64,000 nucleotides of DNA. Source: Comamonas endophytica (GTDB lineage Bacteria > Pseudomonadota > Gammaproteobacteria > Burkholderiales > Burkholderiaceae_C). The stretch lies in the NCBI RefSeq assembly GCF_023634805.2, contig NZ_CP106881.1, positions 62,001 to 126,000 on the forward strand, written 5' to 3'. The notes below the pieces were generated by a model. The model ran no database searches. It was not told the DNA's origin and saw only the letters and a list, made by a program, of their open reading frames with translations. The position numbers and the translations under genes are program-made. This document shows positions 20,870 through 31,312 of the stretch, one piece after another. Every line of letters begins with the position of its first letter. Positions within the stretch are counted from its first letter, which is position 1.

Positions 20870-21973
20870 ATGTTATTCGATTCATCCATACGCAAAGAGC
20901 TGGCCCGCAGCTTTGGCGCCACCTTGGTGGTGCTGGTCACCGTCGTCATGACCATGATGCTGATTCGCACGCTGGGACAGGCATCGCGCGGCAACGTCAA
21001 TCCCTCCGACGTGATCATGGTGATGGGCTTCACGGTATTGGGCCAACTGCCGACCATACTGGGGTTGAGCCTGTTCGTGTCCGTCGTGGGGTCTCTTTCG
21101 CGCATGTACCGCGACAGCGAGATGGTCATCTGGTTTGCCAGCGGACGCGGGCTGATCTCGTTCCTGCCACCGCTGCTGCGCTTTGCCTGGCCGGTCGTGG
21201 CCGTCATTGCCGTGCTGGCCACGCTGGTCTGGCCCTGGTCGAACCAGCAGGTGCAGCAGCTCAGGACGCAGTATTCGCAGCGCAGCGACATCGACCGCAT
21301 CGCGCCGGGTGAATTCCAGGAGTCCTCCGACGGCTCGCGCGTGTTCTTCATCGACAAGGACACGCCCGGCGCGCAGGCTGCCAGCAATGTCTTCGTCGTC
21401 ACCAACGAAGCGAATTCCGAATCCGTGACCTCCGCGCGCAGCGCGCGCCTGGTGGTCGAGAACGGCCAGCGCACGGTGATCCTGAGCGACGGCCAGCGCG
21501 TGGAAACGCAGACCGGCGCGCCCGGCGTGAAGATCAGCGAGTTCAAGGAATACGGCGTGCAGCTGGACGGCGGCAGCGTCAGCACCGCGGAAGATGCCTC
21601 GGCGCGCAGCCAGTACACGCATGCGCTGTGGCGCAGTGCCGAACCGTCCTACCAGGCCGAGTTCGGCTGGCGCCTGGGCCTGCCGTTCGCGGCACTGAAC
21701 TTCGTCGTGCTCGGTTTGGCCGTGGCCAGCGTCAACCCGCGCGCGGGCAACAGCGCCAGCCTGATGGTCGCGCTGCTGGCCTTCGTCGTCTATTACAACT
21801 TCATGACGCTGGGCCAGAGCTGGGTCGGCGCGGGCCGTATCGGCGCGCTGGGCTTCCTGGTGCTGCTGCATGGCGGCATGCTGGCGGCCGGGCTTGCCGT
21901 GCTGACGGCGCGCCACCACCGCTGGTCCGTCCGCGCGCTGTGGACGGCGCGCCGCAAGGAGGTCATGCCATGA
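20870..21973 (+). CDS. lptF: LPS export ABC transporter permease LptF
   Basis: Inner-membrane permease of the LptB2FG complex that extracts lipopolysaccharide, 367 aa. Three N-terminal helices, a periplasmic beta-jellyroll domain (about residues 125-255) and three C-terminal helices (LGLPFAALNFVVLGLAVASV and following) are visible. FIDKDTPGAQAASNVFV and VVENGQRTVILSDGQRVE fit the jellyroll. Its TGA overlaps the lptG ATG (ATGA). Confidence 0.95.
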   Translation: MLFDSSIRKELARSFGATLVVLVTVVMTMMLIRTLGQASRGNVNPSDVIMVMGFTVLGQLPTILGLSLFVSVVGSLSRMYRDSEMVIWFASGRGLISFLPPLLRFAWPVVAVIAVLATLVWPWSNQQVQQLRTQYSQRSDIDRIAPGEFQESSDGSRVFFIDKDTPGAQAASNVFVVTNEANSESVTSARSARLVVENGQRTVILSDGQRVETQTGAPGVKISEFKEYGVQLDGGSVSTAEDASARSQYTHALWRSAEPSYQAEFGWRLGLPFAALNFVVLGLAVASVNPRAGNSASLMVALLAFVVYYNFMTLGQSWVGAGRIGALGFLVLLHGGMLAAGLAVLTARHHRWSVRALWTARRKEVMP

Positions 21974-23076
21974 GGGTCCTGCGCCGATGGATCTACCGCG
22001 ATGCGCTTTCGGCCGTGGCCTTCGTCACGCTGGCGTTTCTCGGCCTGTTCTTCTTCTTCGATCTGATCGACGAGCTGCGCTCGGTCAGCCGCACCGGCGG
22101 CGAGCTCTACACGCCCACGCATGCGCTGGTCTACGTGCTGCTGAGCCTGCCCAACCACCTCTACGAGCTGCTGCCGATCACCGTGCTCATCGGCACCATC
22201 TTCGTGATGGCACGGCTGGCGCAGAGCTCCGAATTCACCATCATGCGCACCAGTGGCATGGGGCCGTGGATGGCGCTGCGCACCCTGCTGATGCTGGGCT
22301 GCGGTTTCGTGGTGCTCACCTTTGCCGTCGGCGACTACATCGCGCCGGCGGCCGAGCGGCTGGCGCAGACCTCCAAGGCCACGCTGCTCGGCCGCCTGTC
22401 CCTGGGCGCCACCGGCGCCTGGCTCAAGGAGCGCCAGGGCGAGAACTCCGTGGCGGTGAACGTCGGCGCGCTCGGCAACGAGGGCGGGCTGCGCGGCATA
22501 CGCATCTTCGAGTTCGACGCCCAGGGCCGCATGGCATCGCAGACCCGCGCCGAAAGCGCCGTGGTGGACGCCGCCAATGACACATGGGCATTGCGCAATG
22601 TGGCGCGCAGCACCTATGTGATCGAGGCCGGCCAGGCGCGCCTCGAGCGCGAGCAGCTGGAGACCTTGAACTGGCCGACCCGCATCAGCGCCGAAATGGT
22701 GTCGGCCTCGCTGCTCAAGCCCGACCGCATGGCGACGCTCGACCTGTTCCGCTACATCCGCCACCTCGAGGCCAACGGCCAGTCGGCGCAGCGCTACGAG
22801 ATCGAGTTCTGGCGCAAGGTGTTCTATCCGTTGAGCTGCCTGGTGATGGTGGTGCTGGCGCTGCCCTTTGCCTACCTGCACTTCCGCTCGGGCGGCATTG
22901 CCGCCTATGTCTTTGGCGGTGTCATGGCGGGCATCAGCTTCTTCCTGCTGAACAACGTGTTCGGCTACGCGGGCAACCTGCAGAACTGGTCGCCCTGGCT
23001 GACGGCCGCCGCGCCCGGTTTCATCTACAGCCTGCTGTCGCTGGGCGCGTTCAGCTGGCTGGTCCTGAGACGTTGA
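21970..23076 (+). CDS. lptG: LPS export ABC transporter permease LptG
   Basis: Partner permease of LptF, 368 aa. The N-terminus RRWIYRDALSAVAFVTLAFLG, the stretch YELLPITVLIGTIFVMARLAQSSEF and the C-terminal FWRKVFYPLSCLVMVVLALPFAY are diagnostic. The start at 21970 overlaps lptF by 4 nt. The ATPase LptB is not in this window. Confidence 0.95.
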   Translation: MRVLRRWIYRDALSAVAFVTLAFLGLFFFFDLIDELRSVSRTGGELYTPTHALVYVLLSLPNHLYELLPITVLIGTIFVMARLAQSSEFTIMRTSGMGPWMALRTLLMLGCGFVVLTFAVGDYIAPAAERLAQTSKATLLGRLSLGATGAWLKERQGENSVAVNVGALGNEGGLRGIRIFEFDAQGRMASQTRAESAVVDAANDTWALRNVARSTYVIEAGQARLEREQLETLNWPTRISAEMVSASLLKPDRMATLDLFRYIRHLEANGQSAQRYEIEFWRKVFYPLSCLVMVVLALPFAYLHFRSGGIAAYVFGGVMAGISFFLLNNVFGYAGNLQNWSPWLTAAAPGFIYSLLSLGAFSWLVLRR

Positions 23077-23078
23077 CT

Positions 23079-23471
23079 ATGACCTCCCCTGCTCCCACCT
23101 GCGGCGTGATCCTGCTCGGCCATGGATCGCGCGACCCGCTATGGCGCGCGCCCATCGAGGCGGTCCAGGCACGCATCGCCCAGGCGCAGCCGCAGACCCC
23201 CTGCTGTTGTGCCTACCTGGAACTCACCGCACCGGACCTGGGCCAGGCCGCGGACCAGTTGATTGCCCGGGGCGTACAGCGCCTGCGCATCACGCCGATG
23301 TTCCTCGGCACCGGCAAGCATGCGCGCGAAGACATCCCGCGCCTGGTGGCCGAACTGAAGGCACGCCATCCCGGAATCGCGGTGGAAGTGCAGGCGTCGG
23401 TGGGCGAAGATGCGCGCGTCACGGCGCTGCTGGCGCAAATTGCCACCGAGTCCTCGCCGCCGACGGCCTGA
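23079..23471 (+). CDS. cbiX: CbiX-type sirohydrochlorin chelatase
   Basis: Small cytosolic class II chelatase of 130 aa, the short single-domain form. Metal-site residues fit His15 (LLGHGSRD), Glu48 (YLELT) and His81 (GTGKHAREDIP). It inserts Co or Fe into sirohydrochlorin. It follows lptG by 2 bp and precedes a CysB-type regulator of sulfur assimilation, which suggests the ferrochelatase role in siroheme for sulfite reductase (inference). Confidence 0.88.
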   Translation: MTSPAPTCGVILLGHGSRDPLWRAPIEAVQARIAQAQPQTPCCCAYLELTAPDLGQAADQLIARGVQRLRITPMFLGTGKHAREDIPRLVAELKARHPGIAVEVQASVGEDARVTALLAQIATESSPPTA

Positions 23472-23550
23472 TTCCAACGGGTGAAGCAACCCGCTGTGTT
23501 TTGTTAGACGATTGGGTCATAATGACAGTCGCTTTTAGCAGAAATCAGAT

Positions 23551-24492
23551 ATGAACCTGCATCAATTCCGTTTCGTCCAGGAAGCCGCCCGCCGCAACCT
23601 CAATCTCACCGAGGCGGCCAAGGCCCTGCACACTTCGCAACCCGGTGTCTCCAAGGCCATCATCGAGCTCGAGGAAGAGCTGGGCGTGGACATCTTCGCG
23701 CGCCACGGCAAGCGCCTCAAGCGCATCACCGAGCCCGGCCAGCATGTGCTGCAGAGCATCGAGCTGATCATGCGCGAGGTCGGCAACCTCAAGCGCATCG
23801 GCGAGCAGTTCAGCGCCCAGGACAGCGGCACGCTGAGCATCGCCACCACCCATACCCAGGCGCGCTATGTGCTGCCTCCCGCGGTGGCCAAGCTGCGCGA
23901 GCTCTATCCCAAGGTCAACATCAGCCTGCACCAGGCGACGCCCGCCGAGGTCGCGCGCATGGTCATCGACGAGGTGGCGGAAATCGGCATGGCGACCGAG
24001 TCGCTGTCCGACTACCCCGAGCTCGTGACCCTGCCCTGCTACGAATGGGAGCATGTGCTGGTGGTGCCGCCGCAGCACCCGCTGGCGCTCAAGGAGCGCA
24101 TCTCGCTGGACGACATCGCGCACGAGTCGCTGATCACCTACCACCCGTCCTTCACCGGCCGCAACAAGATCGACCAGGCCTTCAGCGCCCGGCGCCTGCA
24201 GCCGCGCGTGGTGCTCGAAGCCATCGATTCCGACGTGATCAAGACCTATGTGCGCCTGGGCCTGGGCATCGGCATCGTGGCCGAGATGGCCATGCGCGAC
24301 GACCCCGCGACCGATCTGGTGGTGCGCCCCATGGGACATTTGTTCGGGCAGAACGTCGCGCGCGTGGCCTTCAAGCGCGGCGCCTACATGCGCAACTTCG
24401 TCTACAAGTTCGCCGAACTGCTCAGCGACCGCCTGAGCCGCGAGCTCGTGGTGCGCGCCATGAACGGCCATGTGGCCGATTACGAACTTTGA
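23551..24492 (+). CDS. cysB: CysB-family LysR transcriptional regulator
   Basis: Protein of 313 aa. The N-terminal HTH is MNLHQFRFVQEAARRNLNLTEAAKALHTSQPGVSKAI. It is followed by a LysR effector domain with the CysB features ATTHTQARYVLPP and TYHPSFTGRNKID (the sulfate/N-acetylserine site in CysB). The C-terminal AYMRNFVYKFAELLS also fits. CysB activates sulfate uptake and reduction genes. Paralogues such as SsuR are very similar, so the exact member is not certain. Confidence 0.85.
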   Translation: MNLHQFRFVQEAARRNLNLTEAAKALHTSQPGVSKAIIELEEELGVDIFARHGKRLKRITEPGQHVLQSIELIMREVGNLKRIGEQFSAQDSGTLSIATTHTQARYVLPPAVAKLRELYPKVNISLHQATPAEVARMVIDEVAEIGMATESLSDYPELVTLPCYEWEHVLVVPPQHPLALKERISLDDIAHESLITYHPSFTGRNKIDQAFSARRLQPRVVLEAIDSDVIKTYVRLGLGIGIVAEMAMRDDPATDLVVRPMGHLFGQNVARVAFKRGAYMRNFVYKFAELLSDRLSRELVVRAMNGHVADYEL

Positions 24493-24503
24493 CCCGCCGC
24501 AAA

Positions 24504-25694
24504 ATGACCATTGCCTCCGCTGCCCTCCCTTCCCAGGCCCTGCCCCGCACCCCGCGCTTCGAGAGCAAGCTGCCTGCGGTCGGCACCACCATCTTCGCCG
24601 TCATGTCGGCGCTGGCCGCCGAACACAAGGCCGTGAACCTGGGCCAGGGCTTTCCCGACTTCGCCTGCGACCCGGCGCTGATCGAGGCCGTGCATCAGGC
24701 CATGCTGGCCGGCCACAACCAGTATCCGCCAATGCCCGGCGTGCCCGCGCTGCGCCAGGCCGTTGCGGACAAGATCCGCGCGCAGCACGGCCGCGGCTAC
24801 AGCCCCGACAGCGAGATCACCATCACCGCGGGTGCGACGCAGGGCATCCTCACCGCCATCCTGGCCTGCGTGCACCCGGGCGACGAAGTCATCGTGCTCG
24901 ACCCCTGCTACGACAGCTACATCCCGAACATCGAGCTCGCCGGCGGCGTGCCGGTGCGCGTGCCCCTGACGCCCGGCAGTTTCCGCCCGGACCTGGCAGC
25001 CATTGCCGCCGCCATCACGCCGCGCACGCGGCTGCTGATCATCAACACGCCGCACAATCCCAGCGCCACCGTGTGGACGGCCGAGGAAATGCGTGCGCTC
25101 GAGGACCTGCTCGCGCCCACCGAGGTGCTGCTGATCAGCGACGAGGTCTACGAACACATGGTGTTCGACGGCGCCGAGCACCAGAGCGCGGCGCGTTTTC
25201 CCGGCCTGGCCGCGCGCGCCTTCATCAATTCCAGCTTCGGCAAGACCTTCCACGTCACGGGCTGGAAGGTCGGCAGCGTGGCCGCGCCCGCGGCACTGAT
25301 GGCCGAATTCCGCAAGGTGCACCAGTTCAACGTGTTCACCGTGAACACGCCCGTGCAGCACGGGCTGGCCAGCTACCTTGCCGATCCGGCGCGCTATCTG
25401 GAACTGCCGGCCTTCTACCAGGGCAAGCGCGACCTGTTCCGCGCCGGCCTCGAAAACTCGCGCCTCAAGCTGCTGCCCTGCAACGGCAGCTTCTTCCAAT
25501 GCGTGGATTTCTCGGCCGTGAGCGACCTGGGCGACGTCGAGTTCAGCCAGTGGCTGGTGCGCGAGATCGGCGTAGCGGGAATTCCGCTGTCGCCTTTCTA
25601 TGGCGACGGATTCGACCAGCGCATGGTGCGTTTCTGCTTTGCCAAGGAAGACGCCACGCTGCAGTTGGCGCTGGAGCGGCTGCGCCGCCTCTGA
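24504..25694 (+). CDS. Pyridoxal phosphate-dependent aminotransferase (class I/II, methionine aminotransferase-like)
   Basis: Cytosolic fold-type I aminotransferase of 396 aa. The sequence shows NLGQGFPDF near the N-terminus, TAGATQGILTAI at the PLP-phosphate site, NTPHNPSATVW, the Asp in ISDEVYEHMVF and the Schiff-base Lys in NSSFGKTFHVTGWKVG. The closest type is YbdL/kynurenine aminotransferase-like, which uses methionine as donor. Proximity to CysB would fit methionine recycling, but that is inference. It starts 11 bp after the cysB stop. Confidence 0.85.
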   Translation: MTIASAALPSQALPRTPRFESKLPAVGTTIFAVMSALAAEHKAVNLGQGFPDFACDPALIEAVHQAMLAGHNQYPPMPGVPALRQAVADKIRAQHGRGYSPDSEITITAGATQGILTAILACVHPGDEVIVLDPCYDSYIPNIELAGGVPVRVPLTPGSFRPDLAAIAAAITPRTRLLIINTPHNPSATVWTAEEMRALEDLLAPTEVLLISDEVYEHMVFDGAEHQSAARFPGLAARAFINSSFGKTFHVTGWKVGSVAAPAALMAEFRKVHQFNVFTVNTPVQHGLASYLADPARYLELPAFYQGKRDLFRAGLENSRLKLLPCNGSFFQCVDFSAVSDLGDVEFSQWLVREIGVAGIPLSPFYGDGFDQRMVRFCFAKEDATLQLALERLRRL

Positions 25695-25776
25695 ACTCCG
25701 GGAGGCAGGCTGCGCGCCCGGGCGGCCTGCAGGCAGCACCGGTTCATATCAATGCCGCCATGATGGGCTTTGTGCA

Positions 25777-25795
25777 GGGAATGATTCGCATTTAG
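25777..25795. promoter_or_regulatory. Fur-box-like sequence upstream of sodA
   Basis: AATGATTCGCATT (25780-25792) matches 10 of 13 core positions of the E. coli Fur box AATGATAATCATT, with an AATG/CATT symmetry. It lies 79 bp before the sodA ATG. The outer bases of the 19-mer match poorly. Confidence 0.35.
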
Positions 25796-25870
25796 GATGG
25801 ATGGACGGCGGCAACCGACCGGCTTCCCCCGCCGTCTGCGCTCTCCCTTCAACACTTCAAAGGTTCCTGC

Positions 25871-26497
25871 ATGCCCCATACCTTGCCTCCGCTGGCCTAC
25901 GCCTACGACGCCCTCGAGCCCCATATCGACGCACAGACCATGGAAGTGCATTACACCAAGCACCACCAGACCTATGTCAACAACCTCAATGCCGCGCTGG
26001 AAGGCACCGAGCATGCGGATCTCCCGATCGACGAGCTCGTTGCCAAGGTCGAGTCCCTGCCCGAGGCGCTGCGCGCGCCGGTGCGCAACAATGGCGGCGG
26101 CCATGCCAACCACAGCCTGTTCTGGAAAGTGATGTCGCCCCAGGGCGGCGGCCAGCCCGAGGGCGATCTGGCACGCGCGATCGACAGCGACCTGGGCGGC
26201 ATGGAAGCCTTCAAGGCCGCGTTCACGAAGGCGGCATTGACCCGCTTCGGCAGCGGCTGGGCCTGGCTCACGGTGGACAAGGCCGGCAAGCTGGCGGTGG
26301 AGAGCAGCGCCAACCAGGACAATCCCGCCATGGTCGGCATCGGTTCGGGAAATACCGCCATCCTCGGCCTCGACGTCTGGGAACATGCGTATTATCTGAA
26401 GTACCAGAACCGCCGCCCCGAATACATCGCGGCGTTCTACAACGTCATCGACTGGGCCGAGGTCGCACGCCGTTACGCCCTCGCCCGCCAAGCCTGA
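25871..26497 (+). CDS. sodA: Superoxide dismutase, Mn-type
   Basis: Converts superoxide to O2 and H2O2 in the cytoplasm; 208 aa. Metal ligands are His27, His81, Asp168 and His172 ([10 protein letters not shown]). Residues that separate Mn from Fe enzymes are Mn-like: [11 protein letters not shown] around the second His, and Gln149 in SSANQDNP. No signal peptide. A Fur-box-like site lies upstream, and a ZIP metal transporter follows 12 bp downstream on the same strand. Cambialistic metal use cannot be ruled out. Confidence 0.93.
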   Translation: MPHTLPPLAYAYDALEPHIDAQTMEVHYTKHHQTYVNNLNAALEGTEHADLPIDELVAKVESLPEALRAPVRNNGGGHANHSLFWKVMSPQGGGQPEGDLARAIDSDLGGMEAFKAAFTKAALTRFGSGWAWLTVDKAGKLAVESSANQDNPAMVGIGSGNTAILGLDVWEHAYYLKYQNRRPEYIAAFYNVIDWAEVARRYALARQA

Positions 26498-26509
26498 CAG
26501 GAAGCCCGC

Positions 26510-27430
26510 ATGGACGATCGCTCGACGCCCGCTCCCCATCCCGCCGGCCCGCCCGGTGCGAACCGCTTGAGGCTCAGGACCCGCATCGGGCTGGCGATCT
26601 CGCTGTTGGGCGTCTGGGCGTTGGCCGCGCTGATCTGGGACGGCCTGCAAAGCAACCCCTCGGCCCGCGGCGCGCTGCTGGCGGGCGGCGTGGCGGCGCT
26701 GGCCACTGCCCTGGGCACCCTGCCCGTGCTGCTGTCGCAGCGCCCCTCCGAGCGGCTGCAGGACACGCTGTTCGGCTTTGGCGCGGGCGTCATGCTGGCG
26801 GCCTGTGCTTTCTCCCTGGTGATTCCAGGCCTTGACGCCGTGCGCGAAGCCGGCGGCAGCGCCTGGAACGCCAGCGTCTCGGTCGGCACCGCCATCCTGC
26901 TGGGCGGCCTCGCGCTGCTGGCGATGGACAAGCTGCTGCCGCACGAGCATTTCATCAAGGGACGCGAAGGCGCCAGTGCGCAGCAACTGCGCCGCACCTG
27001 GCTGTTCGTCATTGCCATCGCGCTGCACAACATTCCGGAGGGCCTGGCGATCGGCGTGGGCTACGCGGGCAACGACGAAGTCATGCGCGCCAATGCGCTG
27101 GCCATCGGCATTGCGATCCAGGACGTGCCCGAGGGCTTCGTCGTGGCCGCGGCGCTGCTTGCCGCGGGTTACGGCCGCCTGCTAGCCGTGTTGATCGGCA
27201 TGGCCTCGGGCCTGGTCGAACCGCTGGGCGCCGTGGTGGGCGCCTCCATCGTCGGCCACTCGGCCCTGCTGCTGCCGTGGGGCCTGGGTTTTGCCGCCGG
27301 CGCCATGCTGTTCGTGATCAGCCACGAGATCATTCCCGAATCGCACCGCAAGGGGCACGAGGTTTTTGCCACTGCGGGGCTGATGATCGGGTTCGTGATG
27401 ATGATGGTGCTCGATACGGCGCTGGCTTGA
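26510..27430 (+). CDS. ZIP family metal transporter
   Basis: Inner-membrane divalent-metal permease, 306 aa, with about eight hydrophobic helices. The metal-path motifs are ALHNIPEGLAIGVGY and IQDVPEGFVVAA in the middle and VISHEIIPESHRKGHE in the last third. ZIP carriers import Zn, Fe or Mn. Its place 12 bp after a Mn-type SOD suggests one operon and possible Mn supply to SodA, which is inference. A weakly hydrophilic leader of about 20 residues precedes helix 1. Confidence 0.88.
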   Translation: MDDRSTPAPHPAGPPGANRLRLRTRIGLAISLLGVWALAALIWDGLQSNPSARGALLAGGVAALATALGTLPVLLSQRPSERLQDTLFGFGAGVMLAACAFSLVIPGLDAVREAGGSAWNASVSVGTAILLGGLALLAMDKLLPHEHFIKGREGASAQQLRRTWLFVIAIALHNIPEGLAIGVGYAGNDEVMRANALAIGIAIQDVPEGFVVAAALLAAGYGRLLAVLIGMASGLVEPLGAVVGASIVGHSALLLPWGLGFAAGAMLFVISHEIIPESHRKGHEVFATAGLMIGFVMMMVLDTALA

Positions 27431-27599
27431 CCGCAGCCTGACGTCCTGTTCGCGCCCCTTCATCGGGGAGGCGCAGCGTCTGCGCGGCCACACGGCGCGT
27501 CCGGCGCCCATTGCTCCGCGACGTTCTTCGTCCACCCTGCCATGCCCGGCGCCAATGCAGCAAGTGTGCTGGGCCCGGACCACGCACGCGTCAATAGGT

Positions 27600-27673
27600 A
27601 GTTTTATACTATCGTTAAATAAACTTCTATATATATTTTCTATTGCCATATTGGCGCAAATATATACGGAGGT
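27600..27673 (+). promoter_or_regulatory. AT-rich promoter/leader with hairpin before lipoprotein gene
   Basis: In a GC-rich genome this block is strikingly AT-rich. It holds a 9-bp inverted repeat TATATATTT (27630-27638) / AAATATATA (27658-27666), with GCC-ATATT-GGC inside the loop. The pair ends just before the ribosome site GGAGGT (27668-27673). It could be a promoter, a leader RNA structure, or both. The preceding 27431-27599 shows nothing recognisable. Confidence 0.4.
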
Positions 27674-27678
27674 ACCAA

Positions 27679-29001
27679 GTGCTGCGTTTTCCAAGTCGAA
27701 TCATCCCCAGGGCCAGCGCCTGCACCGCGCTGGCCCTGGCACTCACCGCTTGCGGCGGTGGCAGCTCCCCAACGACCCCGAACGCAGCGACCCGGCCCGG
27801 GATCAGCGGCGTGGCCGCGATCGGTGCGCCCATCGCCGGCGCTTCGGTCGCCTGCAAATGCGCGTCCGGAAAGTACGCCTCCGCCACCACGGCGGCCGAC
27901 GGCAGCTTCGACGTCGAGATGGCGGACAGCGATTTTCCCTGCGCGTTGAGCGTCTCCGGCGGCAGTGTCCGCGGCAAGCCCCTGGGCGCAGCACTGCATT
28001 CGGTCGCCCACGCTGCGGGCACCGCCAACATCACGCCCCTCACCGACCTGATGGTCGCCAGCCTGGCCAGCGAAGATCCTGCAAAGTGGTATGCCCGTGC
28101 CACCCAGGCCGACATTGGCGCCGCCATCACCGAAGCGAAGCTGGCAATGGCGTTGGAGAAGCTCAAGGCGGCACTGGTGGTGCTTCCGGACAAACCCGTG
28201 CTGCCTGCGGACTTCCACCCCGTGACAACGCTCTTCAAGGCGCACAGGAGCGATGCCGCCGACGATCTGCTGGAGCGCTATGGGCGCGCGCTGAGCATTG
28301 CCGAGCTGTCCCAGGATGAAGCTGCAGCCCGCATGGCCGCGGGTGAGAAACTCACGCAGACGGCGTACACGGCACATGCCTTCACCGTTCCCGGCTGGAC
28401 GAGCTTTCCGATCGGCCTGAAAACCTTGCCCGATGGCAGCGAGGCGCTGACCCTTCCCGATCCCACCCTGGGCATGCAGGTCCTGCCGATCCGTGGCCGG
28501 GATGCGGAAGGCAACATCACGGCCGTGGACCGCTCCGGCGCCTTCACCTCCATCCTGAGCCTGATGGGCAACCGGATCGGGATGCTCAGCGGCCGCGACA
28601 GCCACCTGAAGAACACGGTCTCGCCATCTGACGAGAGCAGCGCCCATTACGTCTATCTGTCGGACGAGTTCACGGAAGTGGACCATCGCGAGGTCCTTGG
28701 CAAACGCTTCGCTGTGTATCAGGACAGCATGCACCTCATGGACGTGTTGGTCGGCACCGACGGCAAGCTGACGCAGGCCGGGGCCCCCTCGGAGAGGCTG
28801 CTATACATAGCGCAATTGTTCAGCCCGGAAGGCTCCAGAGACGGCCAGGGTGAAGATGCGACCATCGCGCGGGCCAGGGCCTACAAGCACACCGCCGACG
28901 GCAAAACCACCTATGTCGTGGTGATGGTCGTCGCGTTGGACCCCGATGTGCCCGAAGCCCTGCCGGCCGAGCAGGGCGTACTGCTGATGGTCTCGCGTTG
29001 A
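27679..29001 (+). CDS. Unrecognised lipoprotein
   Basis: Predicted lipoprotein of 440 aa. I start it at the GTG at 27679 because GGAGGT lies 5 nt before it; an ATG 12 codons earlier has no ribosome site. The signal peptide is SRIIPRASACTALALALTA with lipobox LTAC followed by GGGSS. A short beta-rich, carboxypeptidase-regulatory-like module follows (GVAAIGAPIAGASVACKC ... TTAADGSFDVEM), then an Ala-rich helical part (about 120-240). The rest has no motif I know. Such proteins occur in Burkholderiales as surface or periplasmic lipoproteins. It stands alone, convergent with rng. Confidence 0.75.
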   Translation: MLRFPSRIIPRASACTALALALTACGGGSSPTTPNAATRPGISGVAAIGAPIAGASVACKCASGKYASATTAADGSFDVEMADSDFPCALSVSGGSVRGKPLGAALHSVAHAAGTANITPLTDLMVASLASEDPAKWYARATQADIGAAITEAKLAMALEKLKAALVVLPDKPVLPADFHPVTTLFKAHRSDAADDLLERYGRALSIAELSQDEAAARMAAGEKLTQTAYTAHAFTVPGWTSFPIGLKTLPDGSEALTLPDPTLGMQVLPIRGRDAEGNITAVDRSGAFTSILSLMGNRIGMLSGRDSHLKNTVSPSDESSAHYVYLSDEFTEVDHREVLGKRFAVYQDSMHLMDVLVGTDGKLTQAGAPSERLLYIAQLFSPEGSRDGQGEDATIARARAYKHTADGKTTYVVVMVVALDPDVPEALPAEQGVLLMVSR

Positions 29002-29059
29002 TCCCTGGCGGGATGCGGCGGGCCGAGGGTCAGGCGGTCCGGCATCCAGACCATCTGCC

Positions 29060-30550
<1,491 letters not shown>

Positions 30551-30561
30551 GGTCTTGGAAT

Positions 30562-31176
30562 TCAGAGGGCCCAGCCGGCCTGGCGCAGCAGGGAGGCGGT
30601 TTCAAACAGCGGCAGGCCCATGATGCCGGTATAGCTGCCCGCGAGGTGCGCGACATGGACCGCGGCCGCGCCCTGGATGCCGTAGGCGCCGGCCTTGCCC
30701 ATGGGCTCGCCGGTGGCGACATAGGCGGCGATCTGCGCGGGCGACATCGGGGCGAAATGCACCGTCGATACCGACAGCGCGGCAAAACGTTCCTGGCCCG
30801 ATTGCAGCGCCACCGCCGTGAGCACCTCGTGCTCGCGGCCGGCCAGCAGCGCGAGGATGCGCGCCGCGTCATCTTCATCTTCGGGCTTGCCAAGGATCCG
30901 CGTGCCCAGGGCGACGGTGGTGTCGGAGCACAATACCGGCGCGGGCGGCAGGCCGCGGCGCGCCAGGCGTGCGACGGCCGCATCCAGCTTGAGCCCGGTC
31001 ACGCGCTGCACATAGTCGCGCGGCGCCTCGCCCGGCAGCACGGCCTCGATGGCCTCGGCATCCTCGGCCAGGTCGCCCGCGGCATTGGGCAGCAGCAGCT
31101 CATGGCGCACGGCGATCTGTTCGAGCAGTTGACGGCGGCGCGGGCTTTGCGAAGCGAGGTAGATGAAATCGGGCAT
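30562..31176 (-). CDS. maf: Maf family nucleotide pyrophosphatase
   Basis: House-cleaning nucleoside triphosphate pyrophosphatase (YhdE-like), 204 aa. The motif LASQSPRRRQLL starts the protein, with DTTVALGTRILGKP and GKAGAYGIQG later. I use the ATG at 31176 (MPDFIYLASQSP); a TTG 8 codons earlier is possible. It is followed closely by rng. Confidence 0.9.
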   Translation of the reverse strand: MPDFIYLASQSPRRRQLLEQIAVRHELLLPNAAGDLAEDAEAIEAVLPGEAPRDYVQRVTGLKLDAAVARLARRGLPPAPVLCSDTTVALGTRILGKPEDEDDAARILALLAGREHEVLTAVALQSGQERFAALSVSTVHFAPMSPAQIAAYVATGEPMGKAGAYGIQGAAAVHVAHLAGSYTGIMGLPLFETASLLRQAGWAL

Positions 31177-31312
31177 GGCAGACGGAGAAGACTGCTGCAA
31201 CCCTTGAATATCAAGCGTCGCAGGCTATGAAAAAGATAGTACCACGGGGGGCTTCGCGGCCACGCCATCAGGCACGGGCTGCCGTGCAAGACAGCGGCGC
31301 CGCCGCCACCCC

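Noticed and set aside
23472..23550. CATAAT (about 23519) as -10 box for the cysB-type gene
   Set aside because: No acceptable -35 hexamer at 16-18 bp; not strong enough to report as a promoter.
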